This document shows positions 33,092 to 40,636 of a stretch of 64,000 bases of DNA, piece after piece. A model generated the notes under the pieces. The model had not been told where the DNA came from. It saw nothing but the letters and a program-made list of their open reading frames with translations, and ran no database searches. The translations under genes and the position numbers were made by a program. Numbering within the stretch: the first letter of the stretch is position 1; each line of letters begins with the position of its first letter. Source of the stretch: PALSA-612 sp963765295 (GTDB lineage Bacteria > Actinomycetota > Thermoleophilia > Gaiellales > Gaiellaceae); the NCBI GenBank assembly GCA_963765295.1, contig CAVXVO010000005.1, positions 1,178,001 through 1,242,000 of the forward strand. The letters run 5' to 3'.

Positions 33092-34141
33092 GTGTCGAGG
33101 CGCTGGGTGTTGGCGGTGTGTGTTTGCGCTGTTGGCCCGGTGACCTTGGGCACGGGCTGCACCGCTCGCCTGCAACAGTTTTACTCGAACGATCACATCG
33201 TCACGCCGAGCACTTCGAAGGCGTTGATCAAGAAGTGGTTGGCCGAGCGGGAGGCTATCGACCGAAAGAATGACGAGGCCATGCGCCTCTACGAGCGCCA
33301 TGTCGACCCGCCCGGTTTCTACACGGGTTCGTACTCACTCCAGGTATCGCAGCCTAGCCCGGCCACGAAAGCCCTGTTCGCCTCGGCTCGTCAGGGGACA
33401 ACGGCCGGCAGCTTCGCGTCCGCTTTCCTGAGCGCGCGCTCGGACGGGATCCGCGTCAACTCGATCAGCGTGATGACTTCCAAGCGAGCGGGGTCGCTCT
33501 GTCTGTCCTTCTCCGGTAGCAGCCCCGCCGGGCAGGACGCCCACGTGGTCGAGGGGGTCTTCAGCGCCCTCGGCGGAACCGGAGCGATGTCACGCTTGCA
33601 CATCTCCGGTCGGTTCATCAGCATCGACCCCAATCTGCTCAGCAAGGGCGGCTCAATCTCACTCGAGATCGAACTACTCTCGGGCAATGCCGCACTCGGC
33701 GCCGCACGACCCTTGACGCCCGCCTGCCGATCGGCGATGGGAGGGTCTCCACCGCCGACGACGAAGATCTCTGCGAACCTGGACGGTTACGCGCTCGCGC
33801 CTGCAGGTACCACCACCCTCCCGTCCGGCACGACCGTCTTCCCGCCGAACTCAACGATCACCGGCAGCGTCGGCTGCGGCGCCAGCAACAACCTCTACGT
33901 AGTCGTCTCCTACACCGGCCCGCGGGGCGCCAAGTTCTTCGTCAACTATGCAACCGACTCAGGCGGAAAAGGAGGGCCGCCACCAGCCACCCTCAACCCC
34001 GGCCAAGATCCAGTCCTCCTGGTGACTGCGCCCGGAAACGACGGCTACCACCTCACCCAAGCCGCCGTCACCGCACCGCAGGGAGCTAGCGGCAGCGTCG
34101 ATCTCTCAGGATCGTCGATCACGCTCTCACGCAGCTGCTAA
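33092..34141 (+). CDS. secreted lipoprotein-like protein, unknown function
   Basis: 349 residues from a GTG after GGAGGGGAAGG. The signal segment (RRWVLAVCVCAVGPVTLGTGC) ends in an imperfect lipobox. The mature N-terminal part is helical (KALIKKWLAEREAIDRKNDE), and the rest is Ser/Thr/Gly-rich beta sequence (VFPPNSTITGSVGCGAS, FFVNYATDSGGKGGPP). I recognise no family. It is the largest gene in the decayed element and probably cargo. Its beginning overlaps the remains of the integrase, suggesting the integrase 5' part was lost when this gene's region joined. Confidence 0.66.
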   Translation: MSRRWVLAVCVCAVGPVTLGTGCTARLQQFYSNDHIVTPSTSKALIKKWLAEREAIDRKNDEAMRLYERHVDPPGFYTGSYSLQVSQPSPATKALFASARQGTTAGSFASAFLSARSDGIRVNSISVMTSKRAGSLCLSFSGSSPAGQDAHVVEGVFSALGGTGAMSRLHISGRFISIDPNLLSKGGSISLEIELLSGNAALGAARPLTPACRSAMGGSPPPTTKISANLDGYALAPAGTTTLPSGTTVFPPNSTITGSVGCGASNNLYVVVSYTGPRGAKFFVNYATDSGGKGGPPPATLNPGQDPVLLVTAPGNDGYHLTQAAVTAPQGASGSVDLSGSSITLSRSC

Positions 34142-34206
34142 GCGGCTATCCGCACGTCAACGCGGCACACTCATTCTGAAACGAGTTCTTGGTCAGGCAC
34201 TCGACG

Positions 34207-34335
34207 CTACCGGTTGGTCGGGCTGGGGCGCTGACGGCGCCGCGAGCTCCGGCCAGCGACCGGCATCGCGTTGTAGACGATGACCGTGAGAAGCGTGAGT
34301 CCGACAAATATGACGAGTCCTAGCCAGCCTGGCAT
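34207..34335 (-). CDS. small membrane protein
   Basis: 42 residues with one helix (GWLGLVIFVGLTLLTVIVYNAM) and a very basic tail (RSSRRRQRPSPTNR). GGAAGG lies eight bases before the ATG. It sits between the lipoprotein gene and the tRNA-like remnant. Function unknown; the call depends mainly on the ribosome site and helix. Confidence 0.42.
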   Translation of the reverse strand: MPGWLGLVIFVGLTLLTVIVYNAMPVAGRSSRRRQRPSPTNR

Positions 34336-34404
34336 TCCGATTGCCTTCCGTGGTGGAGATGGTTGGATTCCCTCGCCGGACAACTCCGAAACGAGACCGC
34401 TGGC

Positions 34405-34428
34405 GTTCGAATCCCTCCGTCTCCGCTC
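34405..34428 (+). repeat. tRNA-Ser 3'-end duplicate, probable attR site
   Basis: GTTCGAATCCCTCC followed by GTCTCCGCTC repeats the T-arm and acceptor end of tRNA-Ser(GCU) (31949-31972) with one mismatch in 24 bases. No 5' half of a tRNA lies upstream. It is the expected scar of an element inserted at a tRNA 3' end. The match to tRNA-Ser(CGA) is weaker. Confidence 0.7.
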
Positions 34429-34431
34429 AAC

Positions 34432-34470
34432 GCAGACCAAAACCCCGTTGTAAGCCGGGTTTTGGTCTGC
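34432..34470 (+). terminator. perfect 14-bp hairpin after attR-like remnant
   Basis: GCAGACCAAAACCC and GGGTTTTGGTCTGC pair perfectly around an 11-base loop. It directly follows the tRNA 3' remnant, as a terminator follows a real tRNA, so it was probably carried along with the original tRNA locus. Confidence 0.78.
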
Positions 34471-34540
34471 CTGCGAGGGGCGGCGGTGCCCCAGTCGGAG
34501 CCCCAGTTCGGACCCCTTTGCGGAATGGTCACGTGCGCTC

Positions 34541-34729
34541 TCAGGCGCTCGTTCCCAGGTCGCTTTCGGCCACGATGCGCATCGTGTTGGCGAACCGAAT
34601 GGCGTAGCTGATTCCGTTCGCGTTTGCCGAAACACCGCGTACGACGCCTTCAGTGTGTGCCCGCACGCTCGGGAGGTCACGAAGCAACCTGACCCGCTCG
34701 CCGACATCGAACCTCCAGTTCGGTTCCAC
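34541..34729 (-). CDS. small SH3/KOW-like protein
   Basis: 62 residues from a GTG placed six bases after GGAGG. It reads EPNWRFDVGERVRLLRDLPS, then HTEGVVRGVSANANGISYAI and MRIVAESDLGTSA. Short beta strands with the VGERVRLL...GVVRG pattern suggest a small KOW/SH3-type barrel. Longer upstream frame is not similar to anything and is antisense-like. Function unknown. Confidence 0.62.
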   Translation of the reverse strand: MEPNWRFDVGERVRLLRDLPSVRAHTEGVVRGVSANANGISYAIRFANTMRIVAESDLGTSA

Positions 34730-34791
34730 GACTGCCTCCAGCTCGAAAGGGAAGAAGCGGGTTCGGGCGCCGCCACACGGACGCCACGAGG

Positions 34792-34929
34792 TCAGACCGT
34801 CCGTCGTGCGAAGAACCCGATCAGGGCAACCAGCACACAGACGAGCAGCACGAAGAACAGAAACTTCGTCACGAACACCCCGCCGAAGATGGCGACGGCA
34901 AGTAACAGGATCAGTAGCGCAATCAGCAT
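34792..34929 (-). CDS. small hydrophobic membrane protein
   Basis: 45 residues, almost entirely two hydrophobic helices (LIALLILLLAVAIFGGVFV and FLFFVLLVCVLVALIGFF) with an Arg-rich end. AAGGAG lies six bases before the ATG, which is strong support. Similar to lmo0937-type tiny membrane proteins in size and shape. Function unknown. Confidence 0.7.
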   Translation of the reverse strand: MLIALLILLLAVAIFGGVFVTKFLFFVLLVCVLVALIGFFARRTV

Positions 34930-35089
34930 TCTTCGCTCCTTGGTCGCTTGGACACATCGGAGTGCCCAGGACGACCACGGGTTTAAACAGCGAAGGCGCG
35001 TGGTAGTCCGCGCCGGCACCCGCCTCCAGGCGCACGTACGCCCGGCCCGCGTCTCGACAGCGGGCCGGGCGTGTGCATTTCGGTGCCTG

Positions 35090-35266
35090 CTAGATCCGGC
35101 TCGTCACGGTGCTGATGGCACCGGAAACGCCGCCTGCGAGGGCGGTGAACACGCCGACGACTGCAAGGGTGATCACACCCAGGACGACGGCGTACTCCGC
35201 CATCGTCTGACCCTCCTGGCGCTTACGCGCCCAGCTGATCAGGTCACGACATTCGGAGAACGTCAT
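35090..35266 (-). CDS. flp: Flp/Fap-type pilin (type IVb prepilin)
   Basis: 58-residue prepilin, too short for most gene finders. The leader TFSECRDLISWARKRQEG is followed by QTMAEYAVVLGVITLAVVGV with Gly at -1, Glu at +5 and Tyr at +6. The mature part is nearly the same as the pilin at 3033 (about three quarters identical), but the leader differs. A very strong ribosome site (GAGGAGGTGA) is seen, suggesting high expression. No prepilin peptidase or tad gene is nearby. The inverted repeat at 35361-35372 lies about 95 bases upstream. Confidence 0.9.
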   Translation of the reverse strand: MTFSECRDLISWARKRQEGQTMAEYAVVLGVITLAVVGVFTALAGGVSGAISTVTSRI

Positions 35267-35356
35267 AATTTCTTGTCACCTCCTCTGATGCGGTCGCTCG
35301 CGGTGCGAGGTTGCAGCACCTGATGGACCACATCGTCCGGGGCAACGGTTCACGTA

Positions 35357-35377
35357 ATCCCTAAATAGGGGAATTGC
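35357..35377. promoter_or_regulatory. CCCT-AAAT-AGGG inverted repeat upstream of pilin
   Basis: The sequence AATCCCTAAATAGGGGAATT has 5-6 base arms around AAAT. It resembles the 7-2-7 inverted sites (TACYYMT-like) of NarL-family regulators and the CCCCC/GGGGG element by the kinase-regulator gene. The TAGGGG half also occurs twice upstream of the first pilin. Role inferred. Confidence 0.4.
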
Positions 35378-35413
35378 GCCGGCGGCTCAGATCGGTACTT
35401 CTCGACGGCACGG

Positions 35414-36037
35414 CTAGTGGCCAGTAGCCGAGAAGTGCATGTAGTCCTTCGTCGAGCCGGTCCACGCCCCGCCCCAGCCCCAGCCCTCCGAGCGGAACGC
35501 CTCGACGACCGCGGGCGTGACCATCCCCGGGCGCAGTCGCGACCGGTCGAGGTACGGCCGGCTGGCGGCGTCGCGCGTCATGCCGCAGCCGACATAGGGG
35601 TTCTCGACCGGGTTGAGGTCGATCGCCTCGCCGTAGGCGTGCTCGGACCAGTTCCCGTTCCCGGTCGCCGTGCCGCTCGAGCACGGCGACGCGACGGCCT
35701 GCCGACATTCGAAGGCGTCGCTGACGTAGGCGGGCTGGTTCTGCTGGTACGCGTCCTTGAGTCGCATGTCACGGATCGGGAACCGCAGCTCGTACAGCCG
35801 CCGGAAGACGCGTGCGAGCTTTCCCGCCGCGTCCTGGTTCACCACCACCTGGCCCGTGTGGGTGCGGCCGTCGAACCCCCAGATCGTGACCGTGAGCACC
35901 CGAAGCTGCGAGAACGGGACCGGGCAACCCTGGTGCCAGTACTTCCCGGACAGCCTTGCCTCGATCGACGCCGACACGGGCTGGACCACCGAGTGGAACG
36001 CGAGCACCGAGAGCGGGACGGCGAGCAGGCGCAGCAT
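35414..36037 (-). CDS. secreted M15-family peptidase
   Basis: 207 residues with a signal peptide (LRLLAVPLSVLAFHSVVQP). The D-Ala-D-Ala carboxypeptidase/extensin-like M15 motifs are clear: NWSEHAYGEAIDLNPVENP holds the HxxxxxxxD zinc pair, and KDYMHFSATGH the third His. It should trim peptidoglycan stem peptides outside the membrane. The ATG overlaps by one base the stop of the beta-propeller gene (TGATG), so it is translated from the same message. It is downstream of the propeller and may be guided by it. Confidence 0.88.
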   Translation of the reverse strand: MLRLLAVPLSVLAFHSVVQPVSASIEARLSGKYWHQGCPVPFSQLRVLTVTIWGFDGRTHTGQVVVNQDAAGKLARVFRRLYELRFPIRDMRLKDAYQQNQPAYVSDAFECRQAVASPCSSGTATGNGNWSEHAYGEAIDLNPVENPYVGCGMTRDAASRPYLDRSRLRPGMVTPAVVEAFRSEGWGWGGAWTGSTKDYMHFSATGH

Positions 36038-37245
36038 CACCAGTCGTTGTAGACCCGGATCGAGCCCGTGTAGCACGCCACCCAGACGCGCCTCGTGGCG
36101 CGGTCGTACGCGATGCCGATCGGGTGGAAGCAGGCGTCGATCGTCTGCAGCGTGCTCATGTCGGACGCCCGCAGCTTGGTCACGGTGCCGCTCTCGTAGT
36201 TGACGACGTAGATGGCCCTCCCGTCCGGCGCGATCGTGAGGCTGCGAGGCGCGCTGCCGGTCGAGACCTTGGCGCGCACGACACCCGTCCACGTATCGAG
36301 CTTCGCAACTCGCCCCTCGGCGTTGAGGGAGACGTAGATGTAGCGGCCGTTCGGACTGAGCGCCTCCGCCCGCGGGCCCTGGCCGACGTAGATCCGGGTC
36401 GACGTCCAGTGGTGGAGGTCGATGCGCACGAGCTGGTTCCCGCCCATGATCGCGACGTACGCCGCGCTGCCGTTCGGCTCGACCACGATGCCGCGCGGGT
36501 ACGGGCCGATCGGGATCCTCCGCACCTCGCGGTCGCTCCAGGTCGAGACGACGCTCAGGTCCCAGGAGCACCAGTTCGTCGCGAGCACGAAGCGGCCGTC
36601 GGGGGTCACCGCCACGACTTTCGGAACCTCGCCGACGTGATAGGCCCGGTCGATCTCGAGCTTCTGCATGTCGACGCGGTAGAGAAAGCTCCGGTCGTAC
36701 CCGGACGACGGCGTGCACGAGTCGCTTCCCTCGGGGCCGAAGCCCGAGCCGTACATCGAGTAGTTCGATACGTAGGCGTAGCGGCCGTCGGGCGAGAACG
36801 CGGCCTCGACCGGCGCGCCGTGGTCGATGCCCGGGTACTGCGGATAGCCGAGACGCGAGAGCCGCACGGCGTCCGAGATCGTCTTGACGAGCCTCAGCGT
36901 GCTCGCATCGTAGACCGTCAACGTGTGCCGGTACATCATGTTCTGCGCGGTCACGTACCCGGTGCCGGAGGACGCGACCGACTTCGGCGAGATCCGCCCG
37001 GTAATCACGGCCCGCAGCTCGAGGCGCGCGAGGTCGGACGGGCGCGCGTGCACGACGAGCGGCTTCGCGTGCGGGCCCGCGGGCGCCTGCGGACGCTGCG
37101 CCCGCGAAACCGCTCCCGCCTGATCGTTCGAGTGGAGAACGAGGCCTGCGATCAGCGCGGCGACACCGAGCACGACGACCAGCGCGACGGCCCGGCGCCT
37201 CCTGATCTCGCGTTGTCGCCTCCTCGAGCGGGCCATCTCGCGCAC
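36037..37245 (-). CDS. membrane-anchored YVTN-type beta-propeller
   Basis: 402 residues (393 from the second Met). After a basic start, one signal-anchor helix (AVALVVVLGVAALIAGLVL) exposes a seven-bladed propeller with repeats such as DGRYAYVSNYS, DGRFVLATNWC, NGSAAYVAIMG, NGRYIYVSLN and DGRAIYVVNYESG. These are 40-residue YVTN/YncE repeats. Propellers of this type bind partners or substrates outside the cell; there is no enzyme motif. It is the first gene of a coupled pair with the M15 peptidase. Confidence 0.85.
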   Translation of the reverse strand: MREMARSRRRQREIRRRRAVALVVVLGVAALIAGLVLHSNDQAGAVSRAQRPQAPAGPHAKPLVVHARPSDLARLELRAVITGRISPKSVASSGTGYVTAQNMMYRHTLTVYDASTLRLVKTISDAVRLSRLGYPQYPGIDHGAPVEAAFSPDGRYAYVSNYSMYGSGFGPEGSDSCTPSSGYDRSFLYRVDMQKLEIDRAYHVGEVPKVVAVTPDGRFVLATNWCSWDLSVVSTWSDREVRRIPIGPYPRGIVVEPNGSAAYVAIMGGNQLVRIDLHHWTSTRIYVGQGPRAEALSPNGRYIYVSLNAEGRVAKLDTWTGVVRAKVSTGSAPRSLTIAPDGRAIYVVNYESGTVTKLRASDMSTLQTIDACFHPIGIAYDRATRRVWVACYTGSIRVYNDW

Positions 37246-37297
37246 GACGATAGACGCGCCGACCGACGGTGCGCCTGGCTACCTGCGCGGAAGGCGG

Positions 37298-37329
37298 GGA
37301 GAGGCCGCATCGGTAACGGCGGCCTCTCC
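37298..37329 (-). terminator. terminator of 37348 gene
   Basis: Perfect 11-bp arms GGAGAGGCCGC / GCGGCCTCTCC around a 10-base loop, 18 bases past the stop of the secreted protein gene. Confidence 0.78.
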
Positions 37330-37347
37330 TTGTGGACGCCCTGACTG

Positions 37348-38637
37348 CTAGCCGGCCCGACGCGTGAGGTAGACAGAGCGCGTCAGATGCGTTGAGGCGC
37401 GCGGTGTCCTCGCCTGCACAGTGAGGTAGAGCCGGTGCCCGAGCTTCGTCGCTGCGACAGGCAGCGTGAAGCTGGCCTTTCCGAGCAGACCCGTCAGCCG
37501 CGCCGACGAGCCGCTGATCGTCGTCCGACGCGCAGTCGGAATGAGCATGACGACGGCGTCACGGACGAGGTAGTTCCGCCGGTCGCGGATCGTGACCGTG
37601 ACGTTCATCCGATGTGCGCTTGCGACGGCGCTCGTCTTGAACCGGACGCCGGTGATGCGGATCCCGCGTGCCCCGAACGCGGACACGGACATGAGCCGCC
37701 CGACCCTGATCACGGATCGCACGCGCTGGACCGTGACCGTCGTCGTCTGCGTGACGCCGTTCGTGGCGGTGACGGTCAGCTTGGCGTTCCTCGCCGTGCC
37801 CGGCACCTTCGCACGTGCGGTGGGAGCAGCCGTCGGCGGGCCGGCCGGCGGCGGGGTTGGCGGCCTGGCCGGCGGAGGCGCCGCCGAGCCGCCACCGGAG
37901 CCGCTGCCCGAGCCACCGGAGCCGCTGCCCGAGCCACCAGAGCTCGTGCTCGCCGAGCCCTTGAGCTGCGGCAGCAGATTGGAGCCGTTCAGGCTCAGCT
38001 GCGCGATCCCGGTCGTGGCCTTGGCCTTGACCTGGGCATCGCTCGGATTGCCGTCGACGCTGACGAGCCCGTCCTGCGGGATCATCAGCGTGACCTGGTC
38101 GTTGTCGAGTTGCGCAAGGGCGTCGGCCGGCCCACCGCTGGCCAGGATCGCCGCTGCGGGGATCGTGATCGTGTACGTCTGTCCGGTCGACTTCTCGCTG
38201 GCGCTGACGACGATCTGCCGGCCCGAGCCCGAGCCGGTGTCGACCGTCGCCGAGAACCCGCCGCTACTCGAGACGCCCACGGGCTTGCCGTTGACGTTCA
38301 CCTGAACGCTCGAGCTCGCCGCGGTTCCTGACCCGGCGCCGGTATCGGCGTTGACCGTGCCGGTCAGCGAGGCCACGCCGCCGCCGGCCGTGATCGAACC
38401 CAGCGACACGAGCGCCTGCACCGGATTGGTCGGCGCCGCGATCGGCCCTCCACCCTGGCTCGAGCCCCCACCCGGCGAGCCGACGGGTGGCATCCGATAT
38501 GGACAGCTCGGGCAGGGGGGATCCTGCGCCGACGCCGACTGCACGAACCAGGCGGCTGCGCAGGCCGTCAACGCCGTCACCACAGCGAACATGATGTCGA
38601 CGTTGCGTCTGCGACGGTGACGAAAGTGCGGACCCAT
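37348..38637 (-). CDS. secreted Gly/Ser/Pro-rich surface protein
   Basis: 429 residues from the ATG at 38637, which has GGAAGGAGG nine bases upstream. A basic start and signal helix (IMFAVVTALTACAAAWFVQS) lead to a first beta domain (ASLTGTVNADTGAGSGTAAS, DALAQLDNDQVTLMIPQDG), a flexible GSGSGG/PPPARPPTPPP linker (about 255-285), then a C-terminal immunoglobulin-like domain (RMNVTVTIRDRRNYLVRDAV). The build is that of a surface protein with a spacer through the wall. I recognise no named family. The upstream region holds a perfect 12-bp inverted repeat. Confidence 0.72.
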   Translation of the reverse strand: MGPHFRHRRRRNVDIMFAVVTALTACAAAWFVQSASAQDPPCPSCPYRMPPVGSPGGGSSQGGGPIAAPTNPVQALVSLGSITAGGGVASLTGTVNADTGAGSGTAASSSVQVNVNGKPVGVSSSGGFSATVDTGSGSGRQIVVSASEKSTGQTYTITIPAAAILASGGPADALAQLDNDQVTLMIPQDGLVSVDGNPSDAQVKAKATTGIAQLSLNGSNLLPQLKGSASTSSGGSGSGSGGSGSGSGGGSAAPPPARPPTPPPAGPPTAAPTARAKVPGTARNAKLTVTATNGVTQTTTVTVQRVRSVIRVGRLMSVSAFGARGIRITGVRFKTSAVASAHRMNVTVTIRDRRNYLVRDAVVMLIPTARRTTISGSSARLTGLLGKASFTLPVAATKLGHRLYLTVQARTPRASTHLTRSVYLTRRAG

Positions 38638-38664
38638 CGAGGGCCTCCTTCCGTAGACAGTTGT

Positions 38665-38743
38665 CATCCGTCGAGACCGCGGCCCTTCCCGAACCCTGCA
38701 CGGAATCCCTCGAACGGATGACACCGTTCACCCGTTCGAGGGA
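38665..38743. promoter_or_regulatory. nested inverted repeats in divergent promoter region
   Basis: TCCCTCGAACGG (38706-38717) and CCGTTCGAGGGA (38732-38743) are perfect 12-bp arms 14 bases apart. GTCATCCG (38665-38672) and CGGATGAC (38715-38722) form an overlapping 8-bp pair. They lie between the start of the secreted-protein gene and the membrane protein at 38800. An operator is likelier than a terminator because no gene ends here. Confidence 0.55.
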
Positions 38744-38799
38744 GCCCCGAAGCCCTCCGGGCGACGGGCTCCGTCCGGTGCAGGTCCTACCGTGCCGTC

Positions 38800-39126
38800 A
38801 TGGCCGGAGTGCTTCTGCTCGGCTTTGTGCTCGTGATCGCGATCCTGGTCTGCTCCTTCGCCCAGGCGAGCTTTCCCGTCGCTCTCTCCGTCGTCTCGTT
38901 CTTCATCGGACTGATGGTGGTGGCAGGCGGCGGCACCATGGCGGAGGCGATTCTCGGCGGCGGCGCGATCCTCGTCGGCGGGCTCGTCCTTGCGACCGCG
39001 TCCGACACGTACGAGGAGATCCGCCTCGCACGCCGTCGCGCGAAGCCGCGCCGCCGTCCGCGCGTGGACGTGAACACGCCCGCCGACTCCGAGCCCGAGT
39101 TCGACGAGCACCGCCGCGCAGCCTGA
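38800..39126 (+). CDS. small membrane protein
   Basis: 108 residues with three hydrophobic helices (GVLLLGFVLVIAILVCSFA, VALSVVSFFIGLMVVAG, AILGGGAILVGGLVLATA) and a basic then acidic tail (LARRRAKPRRRPR, DSEPEFDEHRR). No family recognised. It is divergent from the secreted protein gene and just upstream of the frameshifted small gene. Confidence 0.65.
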   Translation: MAGVLLLGFVLVIAILVCSFAQASFPVALSVVSFFIGLMVVAGGGTMAEAILGGGAILVGGLVLATASDTYEEIRLARRRAKPRRRPRVDVNTPADSEPEFDEHRRAA

Positions 39127-39143
39127 CGGCTAGAGTGAGCGCG

Positions 39144-39413
39144 ATGCCGGGCTACATCGGAAAGGCGATCAAGTTCGCCCGCACGCCCGAGGGGCGCAAG
39201 GTGCTCTCGGAGGCGATCCGGCTCGCGCGCAGCGGACGAGGGCCGCAAGCTGATCTCGCAGGCGCGCAAGGTCGCGAGCTCGCCGGAGGGCAAGCGCCTG
39301 CTCGACGAACGCCGCCAAGCTCGTCAAGCACGCCCAAGCAGACAGCGAAGGACGCACCGCCGTCGAGCCTTCGTCAGACGATTCGCGACGGCTTCAACGG
39401 CCGGAAGCCGTAG
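39144..39413 (+). pseudogene. small helical protein, three frameshifts
   Basis: One coherent protein can be read by moving through three frames. ATG: PGYIGKAIKFARTPEGRKVL, then after an extra G near 39234 DEGRKLISQARKVASSPEGK, after another extra base near 39306 NAAKLVKHA, and after a third near 39332 KQTAKDAPPSSLRQTIRDG to the TAG. The repeated 'ARxPEGRKxxSxA' unit shows that the frames belong together. All three slips are single added bases. About 89 residues when repaired. Sequence error is as likely as decay. Confidence 0.66.
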
Positions 39414-39416
39414 CTC

Positions 39417-39860
39417 GTGAAGGTGACGATGCTGCTCGCCGACTCCGCGCAGGAGGTCGGCGGAAAGCTCTACATCCTCGGCGGCGGCTGGTCGATCACC
39501 GGGCCCGAGCCGCTGCCGATGGCGATCGCGCTCAAGCTCGAGGTGCCGTGGGACCGGACGAACGAGCAGCACTCGCTGCTGCTCGAGCTCCTCGACGAGG
39601 ACGGCGAGCCCGTGCTGGTGGACGGGCAGGACGACGAGCAGGTGCCGCTCCAGGTCACCGGCCAGTTCGAGGCAGGACGCCCACCCGGCATCAAGCCTGG
39701 GACTCCGATCGACAGTGCCCTCGCCGTCAACTTCGGGCCGCTGCCGCTCGACCCCGGCAGGCGCTACCAGTGGCGCCTGTCGATCGACGGCGAGACGGAC
39801 GAGGACTGGGCGCTCGGGTTCTCTACGCGGCCGGCCGGACCGAGTCCAGCGCACCTGTGA
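39417..39860 (+). CDS. DUF6941-like protein
   Basis: 147 residues from a GTG. Matches the DUF6941 layout: KVTMLLADSAQEVGGKLYIL followed by GGGWSITGP, then ALKLEVPWDRTNEQHSLLLE and a C-terminal RYQWRLSIDGETDEDWALGF. A cytoplasmic beta-sandwich protein of unknown role common in actinobacteria. Starts three bases after the previous stop, so likely in one operon with the frameshifted small gene. Confidence 0.82.
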   Translation: MKVTMLLADSAQEVGGKLYILGGGWSITGPEPLPMAIALKLEVPWDRTNEQHSLLLELLDEDGEPVLVDGQDDEQVPLQVTGQFEAGRPPGIKPGTPIDSALAVNFGPLPLDPGRRYQWRLSIDGETDEDWALGFSTRPAGPSPAHL

Positions 39861-40053
39861 CGCCTAGCGCACCCGTGAGTGAGGGCTCGGGCGCGCCGCT
39901 GAGCGCCGCCGACGGCGTCTGAAGCACGCCGAGCGGCGGCCAGGGCCGTCCGCGCGGAAACTCGACCTGCGGTCGCGCGTCGTGTTCGATGCAAAAGAGG
40001 CCGATGCAGAGTGTCGAGCAGCCGGGCTCCACACAGGAGCTGATCATCGACAT
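39823..40053 (-). CDS. small Cys-rich, possible zinc-binding protein
   Basis: 76 residues from ATG 40053. The N-terminal half reads SSCVEPGCSTLCIGLFCIEH, four or five cysteines and a His in zinc-finger spacing, followed by FPRGRPWPP. The second half is low-complexity. The last 38 bases overlap the converging DUF6941 gene. The Cys pattern is the main support. Confidence 0.5.
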   Translation of the reverse strand: MSMISSCVEPGCSTLCIGLFCIEHDARPQVEFPRGRPWPPLGVLQTPSAALSGAPEPSLTGALGVTGALDSVRPAA

Positions 40054-40348
40054 CCGACCTCGATGCCCGCTCGCTCGGAAATACAAACCATGGCGAGCGT
40101 AGGCGCGGTGGGACGCACAGTCTCAGTCTCACCGATCACAGGGCCTACCGCAAGTGCGCGTGGGCTGTGCCCAGCCCTCCCTGACCGCCCGCTCGCGAAT
40201 GCGCCTTCAGCGGTCGAGTCGGTATCAGGAGCGCCGTCCTCCGGGTAAGCGAGTCGTAAGGGCTGCCGGCAGAGCGTGTCGGCACGGAAGGCACCGGGTA
40301 GAGCGACCTCGTGTTCTCCCCGTTGAACGAATGCCAAGGAGGTTGGAA

Positions 40349-40564
40349 ATGGGTCTAGGCGTCAGCCTCATCCTGATCGCCGCCGGCGCCATCCTGGCGT
40401 GGGCGGTCCATGTCAGCACCACCGGCTTCGACATCCACACGGTCGGTTACGTCCTGCTCGTGGTCGGCATCGTCGGAGCATTGCTCTCGCTCGTCTTCTG
40501 GTCGAGCTGGGGCGGCCCCGGTTACTTTGTCCGCCGCGGCGACCTCGTCGACGACAGGTACTAG
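40349..40564 (+). CDS. DUF6458-like membrane protein
   Basis: 71 residues. Two helices (VSLILIAAGAILAWAVHV and TVGYVLLVVGIVGALLSLVF) with the conserved FDIHTVGYVLLVVG between, as in DUF6458. AAGGAGG lies seven bases before the ATG. A common small actinobacterial membrane protein of unknown role. The preceding 295 bases (40054-40348) contain no convincing gene. Confidence 0.85.
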   Translation: MGLGVSLILIAAGAILAWAVHVSTTGFDIHTVGYVLLVVGIVGALLSLVFWSSWGGPGYFVRRGDLVDDRY

Positions 40565-40571
40565 AGAGCAC

Positions 40572-40624
40572 CGGGCGGCACATCTCGGGGCGGGTCTTCG
40601 GGCGCGTCCCGTTCGTGCCGCCCG
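40572..40624 (+). terminator. possible terminator hairpin
   Basis: 10-bp perfect arms CGGGCGGCAC / GTGCCGCCCG, with a long 33-base loop, between the DUF6458 gene and the MOSC gene. The long loop lowers confidence. Confidence 0.4.
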
Positions 40625-40636
40625 TAGGATCGCGGC

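Noticed and set aside
34376..34430. possible fourth tRNA-Ser
   Set aside because: Only the T-arm and acceptor 3' strand are present; there is no D-arm, anticodon arm or pairing 5' strand.
37850..37945. short tandem repeats as a satellite
   Set aside because: They code for the GSGSGG and PPPARPP linker of the secreted protein and are in frame.
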